Assembly (NCBI GenBank): GCA_029555025.1
Contig: JAKPTZ010000044.1
Location: 1-41,810, forward strand
Reading direction: 5' to 3'
Source of the DNA: Deltaproteobacteria bacterium
Lineage (GTDB): Bacteria > Myxococcota_A > UBA9042 > DTJE01
Length of the DNA stretch: 41,810 nucleotides
Below the pieces are notes generated by a model. The model searched no databases. It was given only the letters and a program-made list of their open reading frames with translations, and had not been told where the DNA came from. The position numbers and the translations under genes were made by a program. This document shows, one piece after another, positions 1-8,174 of this stretch; the first letter of the stretch is position 1, and each line of letters opens with the position of its first letter.

Positions 1-158
1 GTGCATCAGCCGACCGAGCCGACGCCCGAACGAACGACGTGAACGCCCCGCACTCGCACGGGAAGGGGTGAAGGGGGAGCCGCGGAAGGGTTTACCGCCG
101 ACCGCCAACCATCACGGGGCGTACTCCCTTTCCTATGAGGCGGTGACTCAGTCAACCA
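1..158. other. No assignable gene at window start
   Basis: No coding region here can be supported. One plus frame stays open through this stretch, but it continues antisense into the permease gene and has no recognisable product. The minus-strand permease ends at 159-161, and no hairpin followed by a T-run is visible behind it. Confidence 0.5.
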
Positions 159-1673
159 CTACTGCCCAGCCTGCCCGGACTCCTGCGGGAACCAGCGCAG
201 CATCGCGGCAAGGGCGGCGCCGGTCAGCACGTAGGCCGCCGCAAGTTCAAACGAACGCGCGGCCTCGGGAAGACGTGGCAGGTAAAGGCCGCCGCCCGGC
301 GCGACCGAATGAATGACGCCGAACAGGCTGAACACGCCAAGGGTGACAAAAGTCAGCAAAACGGCGAGTGGCTTCCTGTCTATAAGAAAGACCAGCGCAG
401 ATCCCCACAGAATCGCGGTAACTATGAACCCGTTTCCAAGAATGGCCAGGATCCCGAGTTGTGCCGCCAGCGACGGATCCGGCCTTGCGCCGGCGCCAAG
501 AAGCTGGCCTGTATAGATGGTTATCACATAGGCCAGGCAGGGAATGATCGAGAAGGCCACCGCCATCATGTGACGCCGGGGCGATGCGGAAAATGCCTGT
601 TCGGTGATTGCCAGGCCAACAAACAGAAGAACCGGCGCGACCACGACCTCGGGAACGAAATCGATGATGACCCCCAGAACGCCGAAAATGCCCGCAAGGC
701 CGATGACAATGCCGGTAAGAAACGTATAGCCCGCCCTGGCGCCCATCGCCTTGTAAGCGGGATGACCGATGTACGGGGTCGATTGGGCGACACCGCCAAG
801 AGCGCCGGCAATAAGGGTCGCGACCGATTCGACAAGAAGGATGTCGCGAGTCCGGTAGTCGTCGCCGGCCGCCCTGGCCGAAGCGGTCGTGTTGATTCCG
901 CCGACGATTGTCAGAAGGCCGAACGGGATGCTGACCGGAAGATACCTGATTGCGCCGGCCATTCCGGACGTCAGGGCGGAAAGATCGATTCCCGGCCAGT
1001 TCAGGCCGATTGTAGCCGAGTGGGTTACAGGTGCCGGTGAAAGTCCCGCAATGGCCATGACCCAGTAAATGATCAGGCCTGCCACAACGGCCAGCAGCGC
1101 GCCCGGAATTCTCATCGGAAGCCTGAACCCGGCCACGATTGAGTACAGGATCACGCCGGTCGCGAAAAGGCCGGCAACCGGCGCCGAAAAGATGCGCATG
1201 ACAGGGATAAGACCAAGCAACGCAAGGCCAATCCCGGCAAGCGGCCCCAGCAGGGCCGGAAGCGGCACGATTCGCTGCACCCAGTCGCCGGCGAACGACA
1301 TGACGACCTTGAAAAGACCCATGATGAACAAGGTCGCCATCCCGACCGACCAGGCGGTCATTGCGTTGCCGGACTCAAGAAATACCGGCCCGATGACGGC
1401 GATCGTCATGCCGATGGTCGATGGCGTGTCAAGGCCAAGGGGCATGGCCGTCATCCTTCTGCCGCGCCGGCAGGCCATCCACGTGTAGGCCAGATCACCG
1501 AACATCACGCCGATCGCGGTTCCAGGAATCATTCGCGTCAATATGAAGTCCTGGGGCATGCCGAACTGACCCGCCAGGATCGCGGTCAACATCACAAGGT
1601 TGACGACGTTATCGACGAACAGGGCGAAAAAGGCGTTCAGGTCGCCCGAGACGAACCACTTGTCTGCTTTCAC
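159..1673 (-). CDS. NCS2-family xanthine/uracil permease-like transporter
   Basis: This 504-residue, highly hydrophobic protein has about 12 to 14 apparent membrane segments and is probably an inner-membrane nucleobase or related solute carrier. The N-terminal stretch with FFALFVDNVVNLVML and the later PLGLDTPSTIG segment resemble the AzgA/xanthine-uracil permease superfamily. The substrate cannot be read from the sequence. The start is GTG (1671-1673), preceded by only a weak GGGTGAAG-type ribosome site. The gene lies 103 bp downstream of ssb on the same strand, and a TATAAT box in the gap suggests its own promoter. A sulfate-permease-like assignment is less likely because no STAS domain is present. 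Confidence 0.8.
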   Translation of the reverse strand: MKADKWFVSGDLNAFFALFVDNVVNLVMLTAILAGQFGMPQDFILTRMIPGTAIGVMFGDLAYTWMACRRGRRMTAMPLGLDTPSTIGMTIAVIGPVFLESGNAMTAWSVGMATLFIMGLFKVVMSFAGDWVQRIVPLPALLGPLAGIGLALLGLIPVMRIFSAPVAGLFATGVILYSIVAGFRLPMRIPGALLAVVAGLIIYWVMAIAGLSPAPVTHSATIGLNWPGIDLSALTSGMAGAIRYLPVSIPFGLLTIVGGINTTASARAAGDDYRTRDILLVESVATLIAGALGGVAQSTPYIGHPAYKAMGARAGYTFLTGIVIGLAGIFGVLGVIIDFVPEVVVAPVLLFVGLAITEQAFSASPRRHMMAVAFSIIPCLAYVITIYTGQLLGAGARPDPSLAAQLGILAILGNGFIVTAILWGSALVFLIDRKPLAVLLTFVTLGVFSLFGVIHSVAPGGGLYLPRLPEAARSFELAAAYVLTGAALAAMLRWFPQESGQAGQ

Positions 1674-1702
1674 GGGAACTTCACCCAGCCGGGGACCGAC
1701 GG

Positions 1703-1708
1703 ATTATA
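1703..1708 (-). promoter_or_regulatory. Putative -10 box of the permease gene
   Basis: The minus strand reads TATAAT here, about 30 nt upstream of the GTG start of the permease. The -35 region is weak, with TGTACC at about 16 bp. The promoter is inferred only from the -10 match and its position. Confidence 0.4.
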
Positions 1709-1776
1709 CGACAGGCCGGATTCAGGTACAGACTGGACGGCGAAAGGATTGTCCGTGGCCGAATTCGGAGCCGGTA

Positions 1777-2217
1777 TCAGAAGGGAACATCCACGTCGTT
1801 GATGGCGCTGGGGGTCGTCACCGGCATGCCGACCGGCTCGGCCACCGGGGGCTCGCCGTAGGACTGGTGCGCGTTGTCAGCGCCGCCGCGGCCGCCGATC
1901 GACTGGACGTTGCTGGCGACGATTTCGGTCGTGTAGCGCTTCTGGCCGTCCTTGTCGTCCCAACTCCTGGTCTGGATCCGACCCTCGACGAACACCGTGC
2001 TGCCCTTCTGAAGGTACTGGCCGCAGAATTCGGCCTGGCGCCCCCAGACGATGACCTTGTGCCACTCGGTGCGCTCCTGCTTCTGGCCGGCCTTGTCATT
2101 CCAGACCTCGTTCGTCGCGACACTCAGGGTCGCGACCGTCTGTCCACCGCCAGTCGTGCGGATTTCCGGCGCCGAACCAAGGTTTCCGATGATGAGAACA
2201 CGATTCAGGGATGCCAT
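1777..2217 (-). CDS. ssb: Single-stranded DNA-binding protein
   Basis: This 146-residue SSB binds single-stranded DNA during replication, repair and recombination. It has one OB-fold domain at about residues 1 to 110, with the family landmarks MASLNRVLIIGNLG near the start, a WHKVIVWG segment, and GRIQTRSW with K-YTTEIVA after it. A short Gly/Pro-rich linker leads to the acidic tip DVDVPF, which in this family docks SSB partner proteins. The ATG at 2215-2217 is chosen because it matches the family N-terminus and has AGAGGT 7 nt upstream; the frame is open 10 codons further. It follows the aspartate kinase gene by 81 bp on the same strand. Confidence 0.96.
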   Translation of the reverse strand: MASLNRVLIIGNLGSAPEIRTTGGGQTVATLSVATNEVWNDKAGQKQERTEWHKVIVWGRQAEFCGQYLQKGSTVFVEGRIQTRSWDDKDGQKRYTTEIVASNVQSIGGRGGADNAHQSYGEPPVAEPVGMPVTTPSAINDVDVPF

Positions 2218-2298
2218 GATTAACCTCTTGCAAAAGGGTTTCTTCAAACACCGCCGCGGCGGCGCACGTTTCCTTCTTTCGAACGGGAACCCGAAGCG

Positions 2299-3465
2299 TT
2301 ACGCAAAAAACACCTCATGCAGTTCCCTTGTGACCGAATCGACCTTGTCCGCATCGACAAGAAGCGTCATCGCCGCAGGCGCCAGCATCATCCCGCGAAG
2401 ATGCCCGATTGACCTGACATGCGAAATCGCGGCCGGGCCGGATGGATCCGCAAGCACGTCACCGACCACCGTGACCGCGCCGATGTCCTTGACAAGGGTG
2501 GCCCCTTCCGGAAGCGACGCCGTCAGGAAGCCGTCCAGAGCAAGGTTGTCGGTGCGCGAAAAAACCATCCACGTCCCGCCGCCGCCGGCCGCGCAGACGA
2601 AGCACGGCGTCAGTCCACCGGCCGCAAGCATCGAAAGGGCCTGGTCGGAAACGCCGCCATCGGACGAAAAGCGAAGCGCGACGACGTCCTTGCGGGCCGT
2701 GACGCCAACGACCGAACGCGGCGGTGCGTCAGGATTGACGCGTACTACCGTCCCCTCTTTCAACGGGTCCATCGATGACCGTGTGTAAATCGCGATTCCA
2801 GCGCGCCGGGCGAACTCGACCGCATCGGCGTTCAAGACCTTCGCGCCGTGACGTGACAGGGAAAGCATCTGTTCGTAATCCAATTCCTGGAATTGACGGG
2901 CGTTGATGACGACGCGAGGATCCGCGGAACACACAAACAGCACATCGGAATATATTTCGCACCGTTCGGCGTTCAACGCCGCTGCCAGCGCGACCGCGGT
3001 GGTATCGCTGCCGCCACGGCCAAGCGTCGTGATTTCCCTTTTGTAGCTGGTTCCCTGAAAGCCGGCCACGATCACGATCTTTCCAGCCTCGAGTTCGTCG
3101 AGAACCCTGAACGGCCGAACCTCGACGATTCTTGCGTGGCTGTGGCTGTGGTTGGTCATGATGCCGCACTGCGAACCGGTCAGGGAGATCGCGTCCTGGC
3201 CCATCGCCTGGATTGCAATCGAAAGCAGCGCCATCGTGATGCGTTCGCCGACGGTAAGAAGCATGTCGAGTTCGCGCATCGAAGGTTCCGGATTGATGTC
3301 CGTCGCCATCCGCATCAGTTCGTCGGTCTTGCCGGACATGGCCGACACGACGACCACCACGTCGTGCCCTGCCCGCCTGGTCTCGACGACATGACACGCA
3401 ACCTTCTTGATCCGCTCCAGGTCGGCCACCGAAGTTCCGCCGTATTTCTGGACAATGATCGACAA
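2299..3465 (-). CDS. lysC: Aspartate kinase
   Basis: This 388-residue enzyme phosphorylates aspartate, the first step toward lysine, threonine, methionine and diaminopimelate. The kinase domain (residues 1 to about 240) shows the nucleotide-binding KYGGTS motif (K7), [22 protein letters not shown] and a SADPR motif. The C-terminal third should be two ACT regulatory domains, but it is poorly conserved. The usual STSEIKIS effector motif is absent and VTVVGDV is followed by unusual sequence, so lysine or threonine feedback may differ. The start is TTG, supported by GAGGTGA 4 nt upstream and by the KYGGTS position. A TGGTATAAT promoter lies about 33 nt upstream. argS diverges from it across 168 bp. 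Confidence 0.94.
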   Translation of the reverse strand: MSIIVQKYGGTSVADLERIKKVACHVVETRRAGHDVVVVVSAMSGKTDELMRMATDINPEPSMRELDMLLTVGERITMALLSIAIQAMGQDAISLTGSQCGIMTNHSHSHARIVEVRPFRVLDELEAGKIVIVAGFQGTSYKREITTLGRGGSDTTAVALAAALNAERCEIYSDVLFVCSADPRVVINARQFQELDYEQMLSLSRHGAKVLNADAVEFARRAGIAIYTRSSMDPLKEGTVVRVNPDAPPRSVVGVTARKDVVALRFSSDGGVSDQALSMLAAGGLTPCFVCAAGGGGTWMVFSRTDNLALDGFLTASLPEGATLVKDIGAVTVVGDVLADPSGPAAISHVRSIGHLRGMMLAPAAMTLLVDADKVDSVTRELHEVFFA

Positions 3466-3497
3466 CCGGTCACCTCGGGAATGGACGCAACACGCGA

Positions 3498-3503
3498 ATT
3501 ATA
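3498..3503 (-). promoter_or_regulatory. Extended -10 promoter of lysC
   Basis: The minus strand reads TGGTATAAT, an extended -10 element that can work without a good -35. It lies about 33 nt upstream of the TTG start, predicting a short leader of about 25 nt. Confidence 0.55.
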
Positions 3504-3633
3504 CCAGCAAGCCGGCATTTGGAATCCCGAACGCGCGTCCGCGGGATAATAACTGTGCAAGAAACCGGGGCGCGCGCGGGAAAACAAACTTGCCGAAACG
3601 CCCGCGCGCCCTTATAAGGAAAGCGACAAATCG

Positions 3634-5376
3634 ATGGGGGACCGTTCCCGCGCCATGAATCGGAATTTTGAAGAAATCGCGGCCGGCACGCTGGCCGAGG
3701 CACTTGACAAACTGAAGGCCGCAGGCGGCGTGCCCGATGACTTCGAGCCAAAAATCGTTATCGAAAGGCCGAAGAATCCGGACTTCGGCGACTTCGGCTG
3801 CGCCCTGCCGATGCTGATGTGCAAGGCCACAAGAACCGCACCCGCCATATGCGGCAGGAACCTGATGGACAAGATCCAGGCCCCGCCCGGCATCTTCGAC
3901 GAAATCTCGTTCGCGCCCCCCGGATATATCAACTTCCGGGTCAGCCCGACCGCATGGTTCGAAGGGCTTCAGGCGGTCTGCGACATCCCGGACGTCGGCC
4001 ATGGACAGAAAGTCCTTCTTGAATTCGTTTCGGCCAACCCGACAGGCCCCCTTCACGCCGGACACGCCCGCGGGGCCGTACTGGGAGACATCGTCGCGAG
4101 GCTGATGAAGGTCGCGGGATACGAAGTTGAAACGGAATACCTGCTTAACGACGTCGGCAACCAGATGGCCATGCTCGGGCTGTCGATTTTTTATCGTGGC
4201 CGACAGGCGCTTGGACTGGCATCCGAGGTGGACTTCCCGGAAAACGGATACCGTGGCGATTACATCAGGGAAATCGCGGCACGTTTCGTGTCGGGACAGG
4301 AAGGCCGTGATTTCTGCGCGGCTTCATACCCGGAGGGTGCGGGCCGTGACGACAATCCCGCGGTAAGGTTCGCGGCCGGTCTGCTGACCGAGGAAATCCG
4401 GAAAACCCTGGACTGCCTTGCAATCAGGTTCGACCACTGGTTTTCGGAAAGAAGCCTTCACGATTCGGGCCGGGTGGCCTTCCTTGTGAACCGCCTTCTT
4501 GAATCGGGGGCGGCCTACCGGACGGACGACGGGGCGATCCTGTTTTCGATGGAAGGCGACGAGGACGGGGAAGATCGCGTCGTCGTGCGGGGCAACGGGG
4601 TTCCGACCTATTTCGCGGCAGATATCGCCTATCACGATGAAAAGGCCAGACGGGGATATGACCGCCTGATCAACATATGGGGCGCGGATCACCACGGATA
4701 TATCCCAAGGGTCAGGGCCGCGATGGGCGCGCTTGGACACAGTCCGTCGATGCTTGACGTGATCCTTGTCCAGATGGTGACGCTTACAAGAAACGGCGAA
4801 GTCGTTCCCATGGGCAAACGCCTCGGACGCTTCGTGACGCTTCAGGATCTGGTCGATGAGGTCGGCGCCGACGCCGTCCGCTTCATCTACATCATGCGTC
4901 GGGCCGACGCCCAGATGGAGTTCGACCTGGAACTGGCGAAGCAGAAGACGATGGACAACCCGGTCTATTACGTCCAGTACGGCCACGCGCGTGTCGCCTC
5001 GATCGTGCGAAAGGCGACCGGGATGGGATATCAGGTGCCGTCCTTCAGCCCGGATCTCCTGTCAAGCCTGACGCTGCCGGAAGAACTGGCCCTGGTCAAG
5101 GATCTGTGCCGGTTCCCCGGCATCGTTGCCCAGTCGGCCGCGAACTGCGAGCCGCACCATGTCTGCTTCTTCCTGATGGAACTGTGCAAGGGATTCCATT
5201 CGTACTACACGAAATACAAGTCTTCCGAACGCGTGGTCTCGGACGACCGGGACAAGACGCTCGCGCGCCTTTATCTTGTCTCGCGGATCAAATCCGTGCT
5301 TGGATACGGACTCGGGCTTCTTGGAGTGACCGCCCCCGAAGAGATGCGGTGCGAGGGAACGGATGTCGAATCCTGA
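3634..5376 (+). CDS. argS: Arginyl-tRNA synthetase
   Basis: This class I synthetase of 580 residues charges tRNA-Arg. The order is family-typical. An N-terminal tRNA-binding Add-1 domain carries NPDFGDFGCALPM. The catalytic domain follows with the HIGH-type motif HAGHARG (H141 from this start). MGKRLGRFVTL replaces KMSKS, as is common in this family, and is followed by DEVGADAVRF. A helical anticodon-binding DALR domain ends the protein. Two starts are possible: ATG at 3634, with AAGGA 13 nt upstream, and ATG at 3655, which gives an N-terminus closer to family length. The 3' end overlaps the SPOR gene by 14 nt, so the two are translationally linked. Confidence 0.97.
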   Translation: MGDRSRAMNRNFEEIAAGTLAEALDKLKAAGGVPDDFEPKIVIERPKNPDFGDFGCALPMLMCKATRTAPAICGRNLMDKIQAPPGIFDEISFAPPGYINFRVSPTAWFEGLQAVCDIPDVGHGQKVLLEFVSANPTGPLHAGHARGAVLGDIVARLMKVAGYEVETEYLLNDVGNQMAMLGLSIFYRGRQALGLASEVDFPENGYRGDYIREIAARFVSGQEGRDFCAASYPEGAGRDDNPAVRFAAGLLTEEIRKTLDCLAIRFDHWFSERSLHDSGRVAFLVNRLLESGAAYRTDDGAILFSMEGDEDGEDRVVVRGNGVPTYFAADIAYHDEKARRGYDRLINIWGADHHGYIPRVRAAMGALGHSPSMLDVILVQMVTLTRNGEVVPMGKRLGRFVTLQDLVDEVGADAVRFIYIMRRADAQMEFDLELAKQKTMDNPVYYVQYGHARVASIVRKATGMGYQVPSFSPDLLSSLTLPEELALVKDLCRFPGIVAQSAANCEPHHVCFFLMELCKGFHSYYTKYKSSERVVSDDRDKTLARLYLVSRIKSVLGYGLGLLGVTAPEEMRCEGTDVES

Positions 5377-6568
5377 CCTGGAAAATGACGCTCCGGAACA
5401 CGCAGGTGGCTCCGACACGGCCCGCAGGGTCAACGAAATCGAACTGCGCGATTTCGACCGCATTCGTGAACGAACTCCGTTCCAGTTGAAGCCGGTTCAT
5501 GTCAAAGTGGGGGCCGCCGCGGCACTTGCGACCATCGTGCTGGCCGTCGTCGCCGGTTGGATGCTTGGAAGAAGCGCCGACAAGGGGCGCCCCGCGATTC
5601 AGGAAATAACCGGGGATACGAAGCTCACGTCGGTTGAAACGGTTGCCGAAGGCGATCGTCCGGCGCTCGACGTCCCGACAGAATCGACCGGCAAGAAGCG
5701 ACGCAGGGTTCAGGGCAGCGTGCTTCCCCTGCCCGGGGCCGAACCTCGGCCGTCCGAGATGGTTGAAACGATCCGCCGCGGCCTGGATGAAGTGTCCCGG
5801 GAGGCCCCCGAGGTACAAGCCTTCGAGTGGTGGGAATACTTCGTTGCCATCAACTGCGCGTTTTCATGCCTCGAACCTTATTGCGCGTGCTCGGACGACC
5901 TTCCGGCGGCATGTCCGGAGCCGGAACCGGCCCCGGCAGTACCAGACGAACCGGAACCGGTGCCGGAACCAGCCCGGGAGCCTGTGCCTGAACAGGTGGC
6001 GGACCCTGGCCCGCAACCAGTGCCGGAAACCAAACCCGATGCCGCCCCGGAACCTGATGCGGTTTCTCCCGCCCACGCCAATGCCGAAGCGGAACCTGCC
6101 GACGGACAACGGCCGCCCGCGGACGCAGGAAGCAAGCCTGCCGCCGCGACGGAAGGGGCCACCGGGCCCCAGGCTCCGGCACAAATGGAACCTCCCGTGG
6201 CTTCCGGGGAACCGGCTGGCTCGAGTTCCCCGACACCAGACGGGGCTGTCCCGGAACACAGGCAGGCCGATCGGAAACAGGCGGTTGAGGCCGCCCGCAG
6301 GCAGGCGCCCGAAAAGAAGCCGGTTCCGCCCACGAAGTACTCGGTGCAGATAAGATCCTTCAAGGAAGAGGCCATCGCAAAGGACTTCGCCCGCGAATTC
6401 GGCGCGAAGGGGTATGATACTTTTGTCGTAAGCTATGTTGACCCGGCCGGGACGACCTGGTTCAGGGTGCGGACCGGACATTTCTCGACCGCCGCGGAAG
6501 CAACCGCCTTCGCGGCCCGGGTCAATTCGAAGGAGGCCGAGCAGGCCATCCCGGTGGAGGCAAAATGA
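5363..6568 (+). CDS. SPOR-domain membrane protein
   Basis: This 401-residue protein is predicted to sit in the inner membrane with a periplasmic C-terminus. It has a cytoplasmic segment (1 to 45), one membrane helix (about 47 to 68), a long Pro/Glu/Ala-rich linker, and a C-terminal SPOR domain (about 328 to 398, beginning TKYSVQIRSF). SPOR domains bind denuded peptidoglycan at division sites. A compact cysteine cluster around residues 157 to 182 sits at the start of the linker and is unusual for the family. The ATG at 5363 follows GAGGGAAC inside the end of argS. An argS-SPOR pair is a recurring arrangement in deltaproteobacteria. The stop overlaps the next ATG in an ATGA. Confidence 0.88.
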   Translation: MSNPDLENDAPEHAGGSDTARRVNEIELRDFDRIRERTPFQLKPVHVKVGAAAALATIVLAVVAGWMLGRSADKGRPAIQEITGDTKLTSVETVAEGDRPALDVPTESTGKKRRRVQGSVLPLPGAEPRPSEMVETIRRGLDEVSREAPEVQAFEWWEYFVAINCAFSCLEPYCACSDDLPAACPEPEPAPAVPDEPEPVPEPAREPVPEQVADPGPQPVPETKPDAAPEPDAVSPAHANAEAEPADGQRPPADAGSKPAAATEGATGPQAPAQMEPPVASGEPAGSSSPTPDGAVPEHRQADRKQAVEAARRQAPEKKPVPPTKYSVQIRSFKEEAIAKDFAREFGAKGYDTFVVSYVDPAGTTWFRVRTGHFSTAAEATAFAARVNSKEAEQAIPVEAK

Positions 6569-6942
6569 TTCCAATCATCGTCCCGAGAAAGGTCGAAAAG
6601 CCGTGGGGCTGGGAACTCTGGGTCGCCGTGACCGAGAAATACGCGGGAAAAATCATCCACATCAACCCGGGCCAGAAGCTTTCAAGGCAGTACCACATCA
6701 TCAAAGATGAAACCGTCTATGTGATCTCCGGCAGGCTGGTGGTCGAAATCGGCCAGGCAGGCACCGCCGAACGCTTCGATCTGCCGGCCGGCAAATCGAT
6801 GCGGGTTACCGCGGAAACGGTTCACAGGTTCATGTCGCCCGACGACGAGGCGGTCGAAATTTTCGAGACCTCGACCCCGGAGCTTGACGACGTGGTTCGG
6901 CTTGAAGACGTTTACGGACGCGAGGGGACTTCACGTCCCTGA
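6565..6942 (+). CDS. Cupin protein, mannose-6-phosphate isomerase type II-like
   Basis: This 125-residue single-domain cupin resembles the C-terminal isomerase domain of type II phosphomannose isomerase/GDP-mannose pyrophosphorylase and small YP-type sugar cupins. Visible features are VEKPWGWELW at the start, GQKLSRQYHIIKDETVYVISG (metal-ligand motif 1 with H and E), and a later TVHRF motif supplying the second histidine. Its activity and substrate are uncertain: it could be a sugar-phosphate isomerase or a binding cupin. It is translationally coupled to the SPOR gene through an ATGA overlap and precedes ridA by 27 bp, so it is probably in the argS operon. Confidence 0.8.
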   Translation: MIPIIVPRKVEKPWGWELWVAVTEKYAGKIIHINPGQKLSRQYHIIKDETVYVISGRLVVEIGQAGTAERFDLPAGKSMRVTAETVHRFMSPDDEAVEIFETSTPELDDVVRLEDVYGREGTSRP

Positions 6943-6969
6943 TTTGAATCCAGAATCAAGGAGTTCCAG

Positions 6970-7359
6970 ATGAAGGGCAACAATCCGGTTTTCACGACGG
7001 ACGCGCCGGCCGCGATCGGGCCATACTCCCAGGCGATTGAGTGCAGGCCTTCCAGGATGCTTTTCGTTTCGGGCCAGATACCAATCGACCCGGCGACCAG
7101 CGCGATCGTGCCCGGCGGGATTGAGGCGGAGACCCGCCAGGCGTTGCGCAACATCGACGCCATACTTACCGCCGGCGGCATGGACAGGACGAATGTCGTC
7201 CGCGCGACCATTTTTCTGGCGAGCATGTCCGACTTTCAGGTCGTCAACGGCATTTACGCGGAATTCTTCGGGGAACACAAACCGGCGCGGGCCGCGTTCC
7301 AGGTCGCCGCACTGCCCAGGGGCGCCCTTGTTGAAATCGACGCGATTGCCGTCGAATGA
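6970..7359 (+). CDS. ridA: RidA family enamine/imine deaminase
   Basis: This 129-residue protein belongs to the RidA/YjgF/TdcF family, which hydrolyses reactive enamine/imine intermediates made by PLP enzymes such as threonine dehydratase. It shows AIGPYSQAI near the N-terminus, FVSGQIPID, a central NIDAIL helix, and PARAAFQVAALPRGALVEIDAIA. R107 is the carboxylate-binding arginine of true RidA members. The ATG follows AAGGAG at 6 nt. It is the last gene of the argS cluster and converges with the SDR gene across 30 bp, with no obvious intrinsic terminator between them. Confidence 0.95.
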   Translation: MKGNNPVFTTDAPAAIGPYSQAIECRPSRMLFVSGQIPIDPATSAIVPGGIEAETRQALRNIDAILTAGGMDRTNVVRATIFLASMSDFQVVNGIYAEFFGEHKPARAAFQVAALPRGALVEIDAIAVE

Positions 7360-7389
7360 AGCCTGGCGCCGTCGGCCTGATTGACCGCA

Positions 7390-8157
7390 CTACTGCTGTC
7401 TTCTGCAAACCGTCCGCAGGTCGCCCTGTTCGCGCGGTTTGATCGTTATGCGATCGATATTAACGTGCGAAGGAAGCGTTACCACCCAGCGGACGCACTC
7501 GGCGATGTCTTCGGCCGTCAGCGGGGTCATGTCCTTATAAACCTGGGCAGCCCTGTCGGCATCCCCGAGCCTGACGATCGAAAACTCGGTTTCGACCATT
7601 CCAGGATCAATTGAAGAAACCCTTATCGGCTCGGCAAGCAGTTCAAGCCGCAGCGTCTGCGTCAACGCGTCCAGCGCGTGCTTGGTCGCGCAATAGACCC
7701 CGCCGCCGGGATAGACGCCCTGACCCGCGATGCTGCTGATGTTGACGATGTGCGCGCGCCCCGACTTCCGCAGATGGGGCAGCGCGGCCTGGGTCAGCCG
7801 GATCACCCCCTCGACGTTTGTATCGAGCATCTGCCGCCAGGTTTCGGGCGCCACCGCGTCCAGGCGATCAAGCCCACGCGCCATGCCGGCATTGTTGACA
7901 AGCACATCGATGCCGCCCAGCGCCGCAACGCCGTCGTCGACAAATGCGGCAACCGACCGGCCATCCCTTACATCCAGGGTGCCGCACCAGACCGGAACAC
8001 CGAATTCGGCCCTGATTCCGGCGGCCAACTGTTCGAGCCTGTCCATGCGCCGCGCGCCAAGAAGAAGGCCATACCCTTCCCGGGCAAGCGCCCGTGCCGA
8101 TGCGGCACCGATTCCCGCACTCGCCCCGGAAATAAGCGCAACCAGCTTTTCAGCCAT
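7390..8157 (-). CDS. Short-chain dehydrogenase/reductase, YdfG-like
   Basis: This 255-residue classical SDR is likely an NAD(P)H-dependent cytosolic oxidoreductase. The cofactor motif GASAGIG is at about residues 10 to 16 with an arginine pair GARRMDR favouring NADP. NNAG follows near residue 89, the catalytic Ser is in VNISSIAG, and Y155/K159 form YCATK. Sequence and length fit the YdfG group (3-hydroxy acid dehydrogenase/malonic semialdehyde reductase), but the substrate cannot be fixed. It begins 17 bp after nadE with CAGGTGA before its ATG, so the two genes probably share a transcript. Confidence 0.9.
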   Translation of the reverse strand: MAEKLVALISGASAGIGAASARALAREGYGLLLGARRMDRLEQLAAGIRAEFGVPVWCGTLDVRDGRSVAAFVDDGVAALGGIDVLVNNAGMARGLDRLDAVAPETWRQMLDTNVEGVIRLTQAALPHLRKSGRAHIVNISSIAGQGVYPGGGVYCATKHALDALTQTLRLELLAEPIRVSSIDPGMVETEFSIVRLGDADRAAQVYKDMTPLTAEDIAECVRWVVTLPSHVNIDRITIKPREQGDLRTVCRRQQ

Positions 8158-8174
8158 CTTTTCACCTGCATCAG

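Noticed and set aside
309-1040. A 243-codon plus frame over the permease gene
   Set aside because: It is the antisense shadow of a clear membrane transporter, with charged low-complexity composition and no domain.
3545-3550. GATAAT as a promoter for argS
   Set aside because: No acceptable -35 at 16 to 18 bp and a long distance to the start; too weak to annotate.
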